Of a stretch of DNA of 41,561 nt, positions 8,259-16,492 are shown piece after piece; position 1 is the stretch's first letter, and every line of letters begins with the position of its first letter. The notes beneath the pieces were generated by a model. The model was not told the DNA's origin. It did no database searches and worked only from the letters and a program-made list of their open reading frames with translations. Both the position numbers and the translations under genes were made by a program. The stretch comes from Prado023 sp963714995 (GTDB lineage: Bacteria > Actinomycetota > Actinomycetes > S36-B12 > CAIYMF01), in NCBI GenBank assembly GCA_963714995.1, contig CAVQQP010000013.1, positions 1 to 41,561 on the forward strand, written 5' to 3'.

Positions 8259-10268
8259 ATGACCAACCCCGTCACCACCCTGGGCGGCGCGGCCGGCCTC
8301 GGCGACCCGTCCGGCCGGGGCGACGACGCCTCCCTGCGCGTGCTGCACGAGGTCTTCGGCTACGACCGGTTCCGCGGCGCCCAGGCCGAGATCATCGACC
8401 AGGTGGTTGCCGGTGGGGATGCGCTGGTGCTCATGCCCACCGGCGGGGGCAAGTCGGTGTGCTACCAGGTGCCGGCCATCGTCCGGCCCGGGCTGGGTGT
8501 GGTCGTCTCGCCGCTGATCGCGCTCATGCAGGACCAGGTCGATGCGATGCGGCTGCTCGGTGTGCGTGCCGCCTTCCTGAACTCGAGCCTGGACGCCACC
8601 GGGGTTGCGGAGGTCATCAGGGCGATGACCTCCGGGGAACTCGACCTGTTGTACGTCGCGCCCGAGCGCCTGGTGACCGGTGGATTCCTGGCCCAGCTCG
8701 ACCGGATCCACTCCGGGGCCGGCATCGCGCTGTTCGCGATCGACGAGGCGCACTGCGTGTCGCAATGGGGCCACGACTTCCGCCCGGAGTACCTGGGCCT
8801 GTCGGTCCTCGCCGAGAGGTTCCCCGACGTCCCGCGGATGGCACTGACGGCCACCGCGGACATGCTCACCCGCGCTGAGATCCGCCAGCGGCTGGCCCTC
8901 GGTGATGCTCCGGAGTTCCTCTCCAGCTTCGACCGCCCGAACATCCGCTACACCGTGGTGGAGAAGGGCAACGCCCGCGACCAGCTCCTGGGCTTCCTCG
9001 CCGGCGACGGAGCGAACCCGTGTCTCATCGGGTCCTCGGGGATCGTCTACTGCTCGTCCAGGAAGAAGGTCGACCAGACCGCGGCGTGGCTGTGCGACCA
9101 GGGTCTGACCGCGCTGGCCTACCACGCGGGCCTGGACCAGGCGGCGCGCCGCTCCGCCCAGGACCGGTTCCAGCGCGAGGACGGCGTCGTGGTGGTCGCC
9201 ACGATCGCCTTCGGGATGGGGATCGACAAGCCCGACGTCCGGTTCGTTGCGCACCTCGACCTCCCGAAGAGCATCGAGGCCTACTACCAGGAGACCGGGC
9301 GGGCTGGCCGCGACGGTGAGCCGGCGCAGGCCTGGATGGCCTATGGGCTGGCCGACGTCGTGCTGCAGAAGTCCTGGATCGATGCCTCGGACGCTCCCAT
9401 GGAGATCCGCCGCGTCGAGGCCGCGAAGCTCGACGCCCTGCTCGGGTACTGCGAGGCCGCCACCTGCCGGCGCGTGGTGCTCCTGGACTACTTCGGGGAA
9501 CGCACGGAGCCCTGCGGCAACTGCGACACCTGCCTGACTCCGCCGGAGCTCTGGGACGGTACCGTCGCGGCCCAGAAGTTCCTGTCCGGGGTGATCCGGA
9601 CCGGCCAACGGTTCGGCGCCGGGCACATCATCGACCTCCTCGTGGGCAAGCCCTCGCAGCGGATGACTGAGCTCGGCCACGACCAGTTGCCCACGTTCGG
9701 AGTCGGCGCCGAGCTCGACGCGACCGCCTGGCGCGGGGTAGCCCGCCAGTTGGTGGCGCAGGGGCTGCTCCACTCCGACTCCCAGTCCTACGGGGCGCTG
9801 CGGGTCACCGCCGCCGCCGAGCCGGTCCTGCGTGGCCAGGCGCGGCTCGACCTCCGGCGCCCGACCGAGAAGCCTGTAGGGCGGCGAGCTTCACGGCGCC
9901 GGGCTGGGTCCCCGGCACCCGGGTCCGCAGCGACAGCCATCGTGACGGGCGCGGATGCCGACCTGTTCGAGGTCCTGCGCGCCGAGCGGAAATCGATCGC
10001 CGAGGAGCAGGGCGTCCCGGCCTACGTGGTCTTCCACGATGCCACCCTGCGCGAGATCGCCACCCGACGTCCGGCCACCAACGACGAGCTGCTCGACGTC
10101 CCCGGCATCGGCACTGCCAAGGCCGAGCGGTACGGCGAGCGCATCCTCGCGGCCGTGTCGAGCGGCGGCAGCACCACGGGCGGCGCGGGCGGCGATGTCG
10201 GCGGCAGCACCACAGGCGCCACGGGCGGCACGGGCGGCGCGGGAAGCCAAGGAGTTGACGCGGTCTGA
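8259..10268 (+). CDS. recQ: RecQ-family ATP-dependent DNA helicase
   Basis: A 3'-5' DNA helicase for recombination and repair, 669 aa. Domains in order: DEAD-like core with Walker A PTGGGKS (60-66), DEAH box at 162-165 in the RecQ signature DEAHCVSQWGHDFRPEY, and TATAD; helicase C-terminal lobe with SGIVYCSSRKK and ETGRAGRDGEPA; RecQ zinc site with four cysteines (YCEAATCRR and EPCGNCDTC); winged helix; and HRDC (about 565-630, ending DELLDVPGIGTAKAERYG). The last ~35 residues are a Gly/Ser/Thr repeat tail (GGSTTGGAGG type) encoded by a low-complexity stretch at about 10160-10255. A GGGAG ribosome site lies before the ATG. Complete and full length. Confidence 0.95.
   Translation: MTNPVTTLGGAAGLGDPSGRGDDASLRVLHEVFGYDRFRGAQAEIIDQVVAGGDALVLMPTGGGKSVCYQVPAIVRPGLGVVVSPLIALMQDQVDAMRLLGVRAAFLNSSLDATGVAEVIRAMTSGELDLLYVAPERLVTGGFLAQLDRIHSGAGIALFAIDEAHCVSQWGHDFRPEYLGLSVLAERFPDVPRMALTATADMLTRAEIRQRLALGDAPEFLSSFDRPNIRYTVVEKGNARDQLLGFLAGDGANPCLIGSSGIVYCSSRKKVDQTAAWLCDQGLTALAYHAGLDQAARRSAQDRFQREDGVVVVATIAFGMGIDKPDVRFVAHLDLPKSIEAYYQETGRAGRDGEPAQAWMAYGLADVVLQKSWIDASDAPMEIRRVEAAKLDALLGYCEAATCRRVVLLDYFGERTEPCGNCDTCLTPPELWDGTVAAQKFLSGVIRTGQRFGAGHIIDLLVGKPSQRMTELGHDQLPTFGVGAELDATAWRGVARQLVAQGLLHSDSQSYGALRVTAAAEPVLRGQARLDLRRPTEKPVGRRASRRRAGSPAPGSAATAIVTGADADLFEVLRAERKSIAEEQGVPAYVVFHDATLREIATRRPATNDELLDVPGIGTAKAERYGERILAAVSSGGSTTGGAGGDVGGSTTGATGGTGGAGSQGVDAV
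10160..10255 (+). repeat. Low-complexity GGC/ACC repeat in the recQ 3' end
   Basis: Imperfect repetition of GGCGGCAGCACCAC- and GGCGGCGCG-like units encodes a Gly/Ser/Thr-rich tail after the HRDC domain. Slippage-prone; length probably varies between strains. Confidence 0.6.
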
Positions 10269-10343
10269 GCCGGAGCCGGGCGGCGTGCACGGACGGCCGA
10301 CCCACCTGACCTGACCGCCGTCCGACCTGTACCGTGACCGAGC

Positions 10344-11789
10344 ATGTCGACGTATCACCCCGAGGTGGGCAACTTCGCCGGACATCTGGCCACCGTCGGG
10401 CGGGCGGTCGACGACTGGCTCACGTCGGACATGCCTGATGCGCTGTCCTCCGACGTCGATTGGCAGACGGCACTCTCCGGCCCGGTGCCCCAGCACGGGA
10501 TCGGCGCCGACGCGACGATCGAGGAGTATGTGCGGCTGATCGTGGCGCACGGACAGCGCCTGACCTCCGCGACCTCCTGGGGGTGGATCACCACCGGGCC
10601 GACGACTGTCCCCTGTGCCGTGGCCGCCGGGGCGATGGCGGCCTCCCCGCAGCGCAACCTGGTGTCCGCCTTCCACCAGGTCGAGGAGCTCTCGCTCGAG
10701 TGGCTGGGTGCCCTCTGCGGACTTGGCCCGCACATGCGGGGCGTCTACTCCAGCGGCGGGTCCACCGCCAATCTCGTCGCCCTGGGGGCGGCGCGCCAGT
10801 ACGCGCTCGAACGGGCCGGGTACGACGCCTCGGACCTGGGCCTGGACGGGCGCCGCCTGGCCATCTACACCTCGACCCAGGCCCACCACACGGTCCAGCG
10901 CGCAGCCGGGGTGCTCGGCATCGGCCGCTCGACCGTGCGGGCGATCCCCGTCGACGCCCACCGACGCATGGACCTGGGCGCCCTGGCCTCGGCCCTGGAT
11001 CGCGACGCGCGCGCCGGGATCCTGCCCGTGGCCGTGGTCGCGGCGGCAGGGACCACCAACACCGGCGCGATCGACCCGCTTCGTGGGGCCGGCGACCTGG
11101 CCCATGCCCATGGGGCGTGGTTCCACGTCGACGGCGCCTACGGACTTCCGGGCATCCTCGATGATCGCGTCGCCGCCCTGTACGACGGACTCGAGCTGGC
11201 CGATTCGGCCATCACCGACCCGCACAAGTGGCTCGGCGCTCCCGTGGGGGTCGCTGCCACCTTCGTGCGCGACCGCGCGATCCTGCACCGGGCGTTCACC
11301 CAGGAGCCGGCCGACTACCTGGAGGGCGCCTTCTCCGCCGACGACGTCCAGTCCTCCCTGGACAGCATGGGCATCCCGTACTTCGACTTCGGCGTCGAGC
11401 TGTCCGCTCCCCCTCGAGGCGTGATGGTCTGGGCGATCCTGCGCGAGCTCGGGGTGGACGGCCTGCGCGCCAGGATCGTCGCCGACAACGACTTCGCACG
11501 ACAGGTGGCGGCCCGCGCACACGCGCACCCACGCCTGGAGGTGCTCGCCGAGCCGGTGCTGTCGATCTGCGGGTTCCGCTACCGCACCGACGCCGACCGC
11601 GACTGGGACTCGGTGAACTCCCGGATCCTGCGGCGCTTCGCCCGCGAGACCTCGATCGTCGTGAGCTCGACGTTCGTCGACGGCAGCTACGTGCTGCGTC
11701 CCTGCTTCATCAACGCCCGCACGACCACGGAGCACGTCGACGACTTCATGGACGCGGTGGTCGCATTCGGCGACGAGGTCTCCGCCTGA
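10344..11789 (+). CDS. Group II pyridoxal-phosphate-dependent decarboxylase (aromatic amino acid/glutamate type)
   Basis: A 481-aa fold-type I PLP enzyme that should decarboxylate an L-amino acid. The PLP lysine is K295 in the hallmark TDPHKWLG, and H-V-D-G-A-Y-G (261-267) supplies the pyridine-binding aspartate. SSGGSTANLVAL (136-147) and STQAHHTVQRAAGVLGIG are the phosphate and cofactor-stacking segments. Closest in style to aromatic-L-amino-acid decarboxylase/tyrosine decarboxylase-like enzymes; the substrate cannot be fixed. A TACCGT box at 10330-10335 lies eight bases before the ATG (near-leaderless). No amino-acid/amine antiporter is adjacent, arguing against a classic acid-resistance module. 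Confidence 0.9.
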   Translation: MSTYHPEVGNFAGHLATVGRAVDDWLTSDMPDALSSDVDWQTALSGPVPQHGIGADATIEEYVRLIVAHGQRLTSATSWGWITTGPTTVPCAVAAGAMAASPQRNLVSAFHQVEELSLEWLGALCGLGPHMRGVYSSGGSTANLVALGAARQYALERAGYDASDLGLDGRRLAIYTSTQAHHTVQRAAGVLGIGRSTVRAIPVDAHRRMDLGALASALDRDARAGILPVAVVAAAGTTNTGAIDPLRGAGDLAHAHGAWFHVDGAYGLPGILDDRVAALYDGLELADSAITDPHKWLGAPVGVAATFVRDRAILHRAFTQEPADYLEGAFSADDVQSSLDSMGIPYFDFGVELSAPPRGVMVWAILRELGVDGLRARIVADNDFARQVAARAHAHPRLEVLAEPVLSICGFRYRTDADRDWDSVNSRILRRFARETSIVVSSTFVDGSYVLRPCFINARTTTEHVDDFMDAVVAFGDEVSA

Positions 11790-11797
11790 TCCGACAC

Positions 11798-11827
11798 TTG
11801 CGGAACAATCAATAGCGATATATCGTT
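11798..11827 (+). promoter_or_regulatory. padR promoter with overlapping palindromic operator
   Basis: TTGCGG (11798-11803), 17-bp spacer, TATCGT (11821-11826). The near-palindrome AGCGATATATCGTT at 11814-11827 covers the -10, and a further CGTTG half-site recurs 12 bp downstream (CGTTG...CGTTG). An AT-rich palindrome over the -10 in otherwise GC-rich DNA just upstream of a PadR gene is the expected form of an autorepression operator. Binding by the downstream protein is inferred. Confidence 0.6.
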
Positions 11828-11880
11828 GTACATGTCGTTGAGCGCTTGCTCCGACACCAGACAACGAAGGAGGACTCGCA

Positions 11881-12555
11881 ATGTTCCGCGAATCCCACAC
11901 CACAGCACCTCACCATCCACGCCGTCACCGGCACCATGACGACCCCACCACCCAGTCCGAGCCGTATGGCGACGGAGTCCCCAACGAGCCCGGCCCCGGA
12001 CGGGGCCGCGGGCGGGGACATCGCCACGGCGGCGGCGGCCGGGGTCCCGGCTTCGGCCCCGGCGGCCCGGGCGGCTTCGGCCCCGGTGGCCCGGGCGGCT
12101 TCGGCCCCCGCGGCCGCCGCCGGCGCCCCAAGGGCGCGGTCCGGGAGGCCATCCTGTCGCTGCTCGCCGATGGCCCCGCCAACGGCTACAGCCTCATGAA
12201 GCAGATCGCCGAGCGGGCCGAGGGCGAATGGAGCCCGAGCCCGGGCTCGGTCTACCCGACCCTCGCCCAGCTCGTCGACGAGGGCCTGATCGAGGCCACG
12301 GGCACCGGCAAGGGCACGGACTTCACGCTCACCGCCCAGGGACGGGAGTACGTCGAGCAGAACGCGGACGAGCTCGCCGCGATCTGGGCGGAGAGCACGC
12401 GGGGGGCGCCCACACGCGCGGCGATGCGCGACAGCATCGGCGCCCTCATGGGCGTCATCCAGCAGTTCCGCTTCGCCACCGACGAGCAGCGCCAGCAGGC
12501 CGTCGCGCAGCTCGACGAGACCCGTCGCGCGCTGCACCGGATCCTGGCCGAGTAG
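11881..12555 (+). CDS. PadR-family transcriptional regulator with His/Gly-rich N-terminal extension
   Basis: A 224-aa winged-helix repressor. Residues ~1-80 are low complexity: a His/Arg patch (HHPRRHRHHDD), then Gly/Pro/Arg stretches with two copies of the unit GPGGPGGF (24-bp DNA repeats near 12055-12105). The PadR winged helix follows (about 85-165: KGAVREAILSLLADGPANGY, SPSPGSVYPTLAQLVDEGLI, LTAQGREYV), then a C-terminal dimerisation helix (DEQRQQAVAQLDETRRAL). AAGGAGG sits eight bases before the ATG. The upstream palindrome suggests autorepression. No transporter follows in the same direction, so any target other than itself is not visible here. The His-rich arm could bind metal, which is speculative. 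Confidence 0.88.
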   Translation: MFRESHTTAPHHPRRHRHHDDPTTQSEPYGDGVPNEPGPGRGRGRGHRHGGGGRGPGFGPGGPGGFGPGGPGGFGPRGRRRRPKGAVREAILSLLADGPANGYSLMKQIAERAEGEWSPSPGSVYPTLAQLVDEGLIEATGTGKGTDFTLTAQGREYVEQNADELAAIWAESTRGAPTRAAMRDSIGALMGVIQQFRFATDEQRQQAVAQLDETRRALHRILAE

Positions 12556-12564
12556 GCCCGCGCG

Positions 12565-12615
12565 CAGCACGCCCGCACCTGGCAGAGCAGCAGGTGGGGG
12601 CCGGTGCGCGTGCTG
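12565..12615. terminator. Hairpin between convergent padR and aminotransferase genes
   Basis: Two nested perfect stems: CAGCACG (12565-12571) with CGTGCTG (12609-12615), and CACCTG (12576-12581) with CAGGTG (12591-12596). It lies between two convergent stop codons and probably terminates both transcripts. Confidence 0.5.
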
Positions 12616-12622
12616 GCCGGAC

Positions 12623-14047
12623 TCAGGCGCGCAGGGCCTCGGCCAGGTCGGTGAACTCCGCGACCAGCAGGCCCATGTCGGCGCTGGTGTGCGCCAGCGA
12701 CACGAGCCACTGCTCGTCGAGCCCGGGCGGGGTGAGGATCCCCCGGTTGACGCCCCACAGCCAGCTGAGCTCGGCGATGCCGAAGTCCGTGCGCTTGTAG
12801 TCGCGGTAGTTGCGCACCGGAGTGGTCGCCCAGGTGACGGCCCCCTTGACGCCGAAGCCGACGGTCTGCGCGGGCAGCTCGTACTGCGCGATCACCGCAT
12901 CGATGGCGTCCAGGGCGTCGTCATTCAGCTGCTCCGCGGCGGCCAGCGCCTCGTGCGTGCAGACCTCATCGACGGCCGCAGCAGCGGCCATCACCAGCGG
13001 GTTGCCGTTGTAGGTCCCGAAGTGCGGCATGCGGTTGTCCGAGACCGCCGCCATCACCTCGGCGCGCCCGCCGAACACGGCCAGCGGCAGGCCACCCCCC
13101 ACGCTCTTGGCCAGGCAGACCAGGTCGGGCGTCACACCCAGTCGCTGCGACGCGCCGCCGTATCCGGCGGTCAGCCCGGTCTTCACCTCGTCGAACACCA
13201 GCAGCACGCCGTGGCGGTCGCACGCCTCGCGCACCCCGGCCAGGTAGCCCGCATCGGGAACGACGATGGAGATGTTCTCCAGGACCGGCTCCATCACGAC
13301 GGCGGCGATCTCCGCGGCGTGCTCGGCAAGGATCGCCTCGAGCCGGTCGAGGTCGTTGTAGGGCACGACGTGGACGGTGCCGGCCTCGACGTCGAACGGC
13401 GTGACCGGGATCGGGGCCTCCTCGGGCCCGGACTCGGCGACGTCGGGCTTCACCGAGACGGACAGGGCGTCATACCCACCGTGGTAGCCGCCCTCGATCT
13501 TGATGATGGCGTGCCGCTCGGTGAAGGCGCGCGCCGTGCGCACCGCGTACATCGTGGCCTCGGTCCCCGAGTTGGTGAAGCGCAGCTGGTCCAGCCCGAA
13601 CCGCCTCTGGAACCGCTCGGCGACGGCGGTGGCCGACGGCGAGGGCGTGACGAAGAGCGTCCCGGTCTCCATCGCGCCGATCACCGCTGCGACCACAGCC
13701 GGGTTGAGGTGTCCGACGAGCATGGCCCCGAAGCCCATGGACAGGTCCAGCAGCTGCCGGCCGTCCACGTCGGTGAGCCAGGCGCCCTTGGCCGAGGTGA
13801 TCGAGATCGGGTACGGGTCCCAGTGCTGGAACGACGAGGTCACCCCCAGGGGCAGCGACTTCACCGCCTGCGCATTGTGGGCCCCCGACCCCGCGGTGGA
13901 GCGCGTGAACCGCTCCCACTCGGCCGCGGTCAGCGCCTCGATCCGCGCCTGGTCCAGCGGCGTGGACGAGGCGGGCAGCGTCCTGCGAGTGGCGGGGTCG
14001 TGCGCGGGCCATGCGGCGGTGACGTTCTGGGGTGCTTCGGTGGTCAT
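12623..14047 (-). CDS. Class III PLP aminotransferase, glutamate-1-semialdehyde aminomutase-like
   Basis: A 474-aa fold-type I PLP enzyme. Cofactor residues: FDEVKTG with D286, the Schiff-base lysine K314 in CLAKSVGGGLP, TNSGTEATMYAVRTAR (158-173) and the Gly-rich IEGGYHGGYDAL. GTYNGNPLVMAAA is the GSA-aminomutase-like C-terminal signature. It is ~40 residues longer than HemL, with an extra N-terminal segment, and sits away from any heme genes, so it is more likely a paralogous aminotransferase than HemL itself. ATG 14047 (MTTEAPQNVT) follows GGAGA at proper spacing, and is preferred to an upstream start at 14065. Substrate unknown. Confidence 0.88.
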   Translation of the reverse strand: MTTEAPQNVTAAWPAHDPATRRTLPASSTPLDQARIEALTAAEWERFTRSTAGSGAHNAQAVKSLPLGVTSSFQHWDPYPISITSAKGAWLTDVDGRQLLDLSMGFGAMLVGHLNPAVVAAVIGAMETGTLFVTPSPSATAVAERFQRRFGLDQLRFTNSGTEATMYAVRTARAFTERHAIIKIEGGYHGGYDALSVSVKPDVAESGPEEAPIPVTPFDVEAGTVHVVPYNDLDRLEAILAEHAAEIAAVVMEPVLENISIVVPDAGYLAGVREACDRHGVLLVFDEVKTGLTAGYGGASQRLGVTPDLVCLAKSVGGGLPLAVFGGRAEVMAAVSDNRMPHFGTYNGNPLVMAAAAAVDEVCTHEALAAAEQLNDDALDAIDAVIAQYELPAQTVGFGVKGAVTWATTPVRNYRDYKRTDFGIAELSWLWGVNRGILTPPGLDEQWLVSLAHTSADMGLLVAEFTDLAEALRA

Positions 14048-14147
14048 GGGGCGGTCTCCAAACACGGGTCTGATGATCGGGATGGTCGCAGGCTATCCGG
14101 CCATCCCTGCGGTTGCGCTGCCCGGAGCCCGCGATCGGGCCCGCTGC

Positions 14148-14606
14148 TCACCGCGGGCGCCAGCGCTTCCACAGCGAGGTCGCCGCTGCGCGGGGCTTGC
14201 CGTCCCACACGATCTCGGCCTCGACGGTCGCCTGGTCAGGGCCGGCCGAGGTCACCTCCGCCCGCAGTTCCAGCGACTGGCCCAGCGGCACCGGGCGCAG
14301 GTAACGCACATCGAGGCCCGCCGTCACGTACAGCAGCGGCGCCCCCTTCTCGGGCTCCATCCCCAGCAGTGCCGCCCGGTGGAACACGGCCGCCCCGCTG
14401 TGGCAGTCCAGGACAGTGGCGATGATCCCGCCGTTGAGGAACCCGAACCCGTTGTCGTGCTCGGGCCACGGATCGAACTGCGCAGTCACGAAGCCGTCGC
14501 CGGGGTAGCTGCGCAGCTTGAGCCCCTTGGGATTGGCATGACCGCAGCCGAAGCACGTCAACTCCGGGTACAGCCGCTCCTGGATGCTCAGTCCCTGCTC
14601 CACCAT
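14148..14606 (-). CDS. PaaI/hotdog-fold thioesterase family protein
   Basis: A 152-aa hotdog-fold protein, probably an acyl-CoA thioesterase. It starts with the CFGCG-containing segment typical of one PaaI subgroup (LYPELTCFGCGHANPKGLKLRS, with residues C, C and KGL). The hotdog helix follows: FGFLNGGIIATVLDCHSGAA, in which N-G-G and the D/H positions form the active site, then LDVRYLRPVPLGQSLELRAEV. The start is ATG 14606 (MVEQGLSIQERLYP); a longer GTG start at 14657 would add 17 residues not typical of the family and lacks a ribosome site. The gene is divergent from the SnoaL-like gene. Substrate unknown. Confidence 0.83.
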   Translation of the reverse strand: MVEQGLSIQERLYPELTCFGCGHANPKGLKLRSYPGDGFVTAQFDPWPEHDNGFGFLNGGIIATVLDCHSGAAVFHRAALLGMEPEKGAPLLYVTAGLDVRYLRPVPLGQSLELRAEVTSAGPDQATVEAEIVWDGKPRAAATSLWKRWRPR

Positions 14607-14679
14607 GCGCCCCACCGTCCCGTCGTCGAGACCCCCAGCATCCCGCACCGGGCCCACCGCCGTTCACCGGGGATGGCCC

Positions 14680-14685
14680 TAGTCT
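14680..14685 (+). promoter_or_regulatory. -10 box for leaderless SnoaL-like gene
   Basis: TAGTCT with six bases to the ATG at 14692 and no ribosome-binding site. Confidence 0.5.
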
Positions 14686-14691
14686 GGGTCG

Positions 14692-15141
14692 ATGGATGCA
14701 GACCTGATCGCGAGGTTCTACACCGCCTTCCAGGCCCTGGACGCTGAGGCGATGGCCTCCTGCTACGCCAAGGACGCCCGGTTCTCCGACCCGGTGTTCA
14801 CCGACCTTCGGGGCCAGCAGGTCGGTGACATGTGGCGGATGCTGTGCGCGTCCGCCACGGACCTCAGCCTGACCTTCGACTCGGTCACCGACACCTCGGC
14901 GCACTGGGTCGCGACGTACACGTTCCCCTCGACCGGGCGCCGCGTGGTCAACGACATCCGGGCCTCGTTCGTCATGTCCGGGGGACTGATCCAGGAGCAC
15001 ATTGACACGTTCGATCTCTGGGCGTGGTCCCGCCAGGCCCTCGGCCCGACAGGGGTGCTCCTCGGGTGGACGCCCCTCCTGCAGGGCAAGGTTCGGGGCC
15101 AGGCCATGGCCGGCCTGCGCAGGTACCAGCAGCATGGCTGA
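14692..15141 (+). CDS. SnoaL-like/NTF2-like domain protein
   Basis: A 149-aa protein with the cone-shaped NTF2/SnoaL fold pattern: N-terminal helix LIARFYTAFQALDAEAMASCY, then DARFSDPVFTDLRGQQVGDMWRMLC, then beta strands ending GGLIQEHIDTFDLWAWSRQALG. The pattern ARFSDPVFxxLxG resembles ketosteroid-isomerase-like proteins widely annotated as nuclear transport factor 2 family. The enzyme activity, if any, cannot be told. It is leaderless by the upstream -10. Its stop overlaps the tag start (ATGGCTGA), so the two are translationally coupled. Confidence 0.85.
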   Translation: MDADLIARFYTAFQALDAEAMASCYAKDARFSDPVFTDLRGQQVGDMWRMLCASATDLSLTFDSVTDTSAHWVATYTFPSTGRRVVNDIRASFVMSGGLIQEHIDTFDLWAWSRQALGPTGVLLGWTPLLQGKVRGQAMAGLRRYQQHG

Positions 15142-15781
15142 GCCATTCCTCGACGCCGCCGCCCCGCGATGCTTCTGGGTGGACTCGGCGCCGGCTGACT
15201 ACCTCGCCTACCACGACACCGAGTGGGGCTACCCGGTCGCCGACGACCGACGGCTGTTCGAGAAGCTCTGCCTGGAGGGCTTCCAGAGCGGACTGAGCTG
15301 GCTGACGATCCTGCGCAAGCGGCAGAACTTCCGGGCGGCCTTCGCCGGGTTCGACCTCGAGGCCGTCGCCCGGTTCACCGAGGACGACGTGAGCCGGCTG
15401 CTGGGCGACGCCGGGATCGTGCGCCACCGGGGGAAGATCGAGGCGACGATCGGCAACGCCCGCGCCGCCCTCGACCTGGTCGAGGAGGAGGACTCGCTCG
15501 CGGCCTACGTCTGGCGCTTCGAACCCACCCCGGCGGAGCGGCCCACCCGCTACCTCGCCGAGGACGTCCGGACGCTCACGACGGCCCCCGCGGCCATCGC
15601 CCTGTCCAAGGACCTCAAGCGCCGGGGCTTCCGCTTCGTCGGACCGACGACCATGTACGCCTTCATGCAGGCGATGGGACTGGTCAACGACCACACCGAG
15701 GACTGCGCCTGCCGGTCACTGGCCGAGGAGGCCCGGCGAGCCTTCAGGGTGCCGTCGGCCCCGGGGCCGGGCACAGGCTGA
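15134..15781 (+). CDS. tag: DNA-3-methyladenine glycosylase I
   Basis: Removes 3-methyladenine from alkylated DNA in base excision repair. A 215-aa Tag-family protein with the zinc-snap ligands C13 (PRCFWVDSA), H27 (YLAYHDTEWGYPV), H187 (GLVNDHTEDC) and C191, matching the H-x3-C spacing of the E. coli enzyme. It also has LFEKLCLEGFQSGLSWLTIL, the base-recognition and helix-hairpin-helix core, and KRRGFRFVGPTTMYAFMQA. ATG 15134 was chosen because it begins the family-typical N-terminus and overlaps the previous gene's stop. A longer upstream in-frame extension is only the shadow of the SnoaL-like gene. Confidence 0.95.
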   Translation: MAEPFLDAAAPRCFWVDSAPADYLAYHDTEWGYPVADDRRLFEKLCLEGFQSGLSWLTILRKRQNFRAAFAGFDLEAVARFTEDDVSRLLGDAGIVRHRGKIEATIGNARAALDLVEEEDSLAAYVWRFEPTPAERPTRYLAEDVRTLTTAPAAIALSKDLKRRGFRFVGPTTMYAFMQAMGLVNDHTEDCACRSLAEEARRAFRVPSAPGPGTG

Positions 15782-16348
15782 TCAGGCTGCACCGAGGGCA
15801 CCGAGCACCCGGTCGCGGACCTCGTCGACGGTGCCCATTCCGTCCACCTGGACCAGGATCCCGGCCTCGGCGTACACGCGGGTCAGCGGCTCGGTCTGCT
15901 CGACGTAGACCTCCATGCGCCGGCGGATGACATCCTCGGTGTCGTCGGCACGGCCCTGCTCCTGGGCCCGCTTGAGCAGCCGCGAGACGATCTCGTCGGT
16001 GTCGACCGTGAGCTCCACGACGCGGTCCAGGGACAGACCCATGTCAGCGAGCGCTGAGTCCAGCACCCCCACCTGGTCCAGCGTCCGCGGGTACCCGTCG
16101 AGGAGGAACCCCGCTGCGGCGTCCGGCTGTCCGAGCCGGTCGCGCACCATGGCGTTCGTGATCCGATCGGGCACGTAGTTGCCGCTCTCCATGAACATCC
16201 CGGCCGTGATGCCCAGGGGCGTGACCTCGGCCAGGTGCGCACGGAATAGGTCCCCGGTCGAGACATGCGGGATGCCCAACCGCTCCGCGACCACGGTGGC
16301 CTGCGTTCCCTTGCCCCCTCCCGGGGGACCCATCAGGACGATCCGCAT
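15782..16348 (-). CDS. adk: Adenylate kinase, short type
   Basis: Interconverts ATP+AMP with 2 ADP. A 188-aa enzyme with P-loop GPPGGGKGT (7-15), AMP-binding STGDLFRAHLA and GFLLDGYPRT, and the DDTEDVIRRRMEVY segment directly after the P-loop kinase core. The short LID without a zinc insert is the usual actinobacterial form. ATG 16348 (MRIVLMG) follows GAGAGG. It is unusual in context: bacterial adk normally sits between secY and map in the ribosomal protein cluster. Here it stands alone, convergent with tag, so it may be a second copy or a relocated gene. Which one cannot be decided from this window. Confidence 0.93.
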   Translation of the reverse strand: MRIVLMGPPGGGKGTQATVVAERLGIPHVSTGDLFRAHLAEVTPLGITAGMFMESGNYVPDRITNAMVRDRLGQPDAAAGFLLDGYPRTLDQVGVLDSALADMGLSLDRVVELTVDTDEIVSRLLKRAQEQGRADDTEDVIRRRMEVYVEQTEPLTRVYAEAGILVQVDGMGTVDEVRDRVLGALGAA

Positions 16349-16492
16349 GCGATCCGACCTCTCGTCGCTGCCCGTGCCGTGCATCTGACCCGGGGCACGA
16401 TAGCGGCCGCCGGGCCGATGATGGGTCGGTGAAGCGGTGACCAGCGACTGCTCCCGATGCCGGCGCAGCCGTCGCGTGGCAGGCTGACGCGC

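Noticed and set aside
7926..9773. 615-codon minus-strand open frame
   Set aside because: Antisense to recQ and the HNH domain; no family features.
12623..14047. Assignment as hemL (GSA aminomutase)
   Set aside because: Longer than HemL, with no heme genes nearby; only family-level assignment is supported.
12689..14425. 578-codon plus-strand open frame
   Set aside because: Antisense to the class III aminotransferase and thioesterase; no domain.
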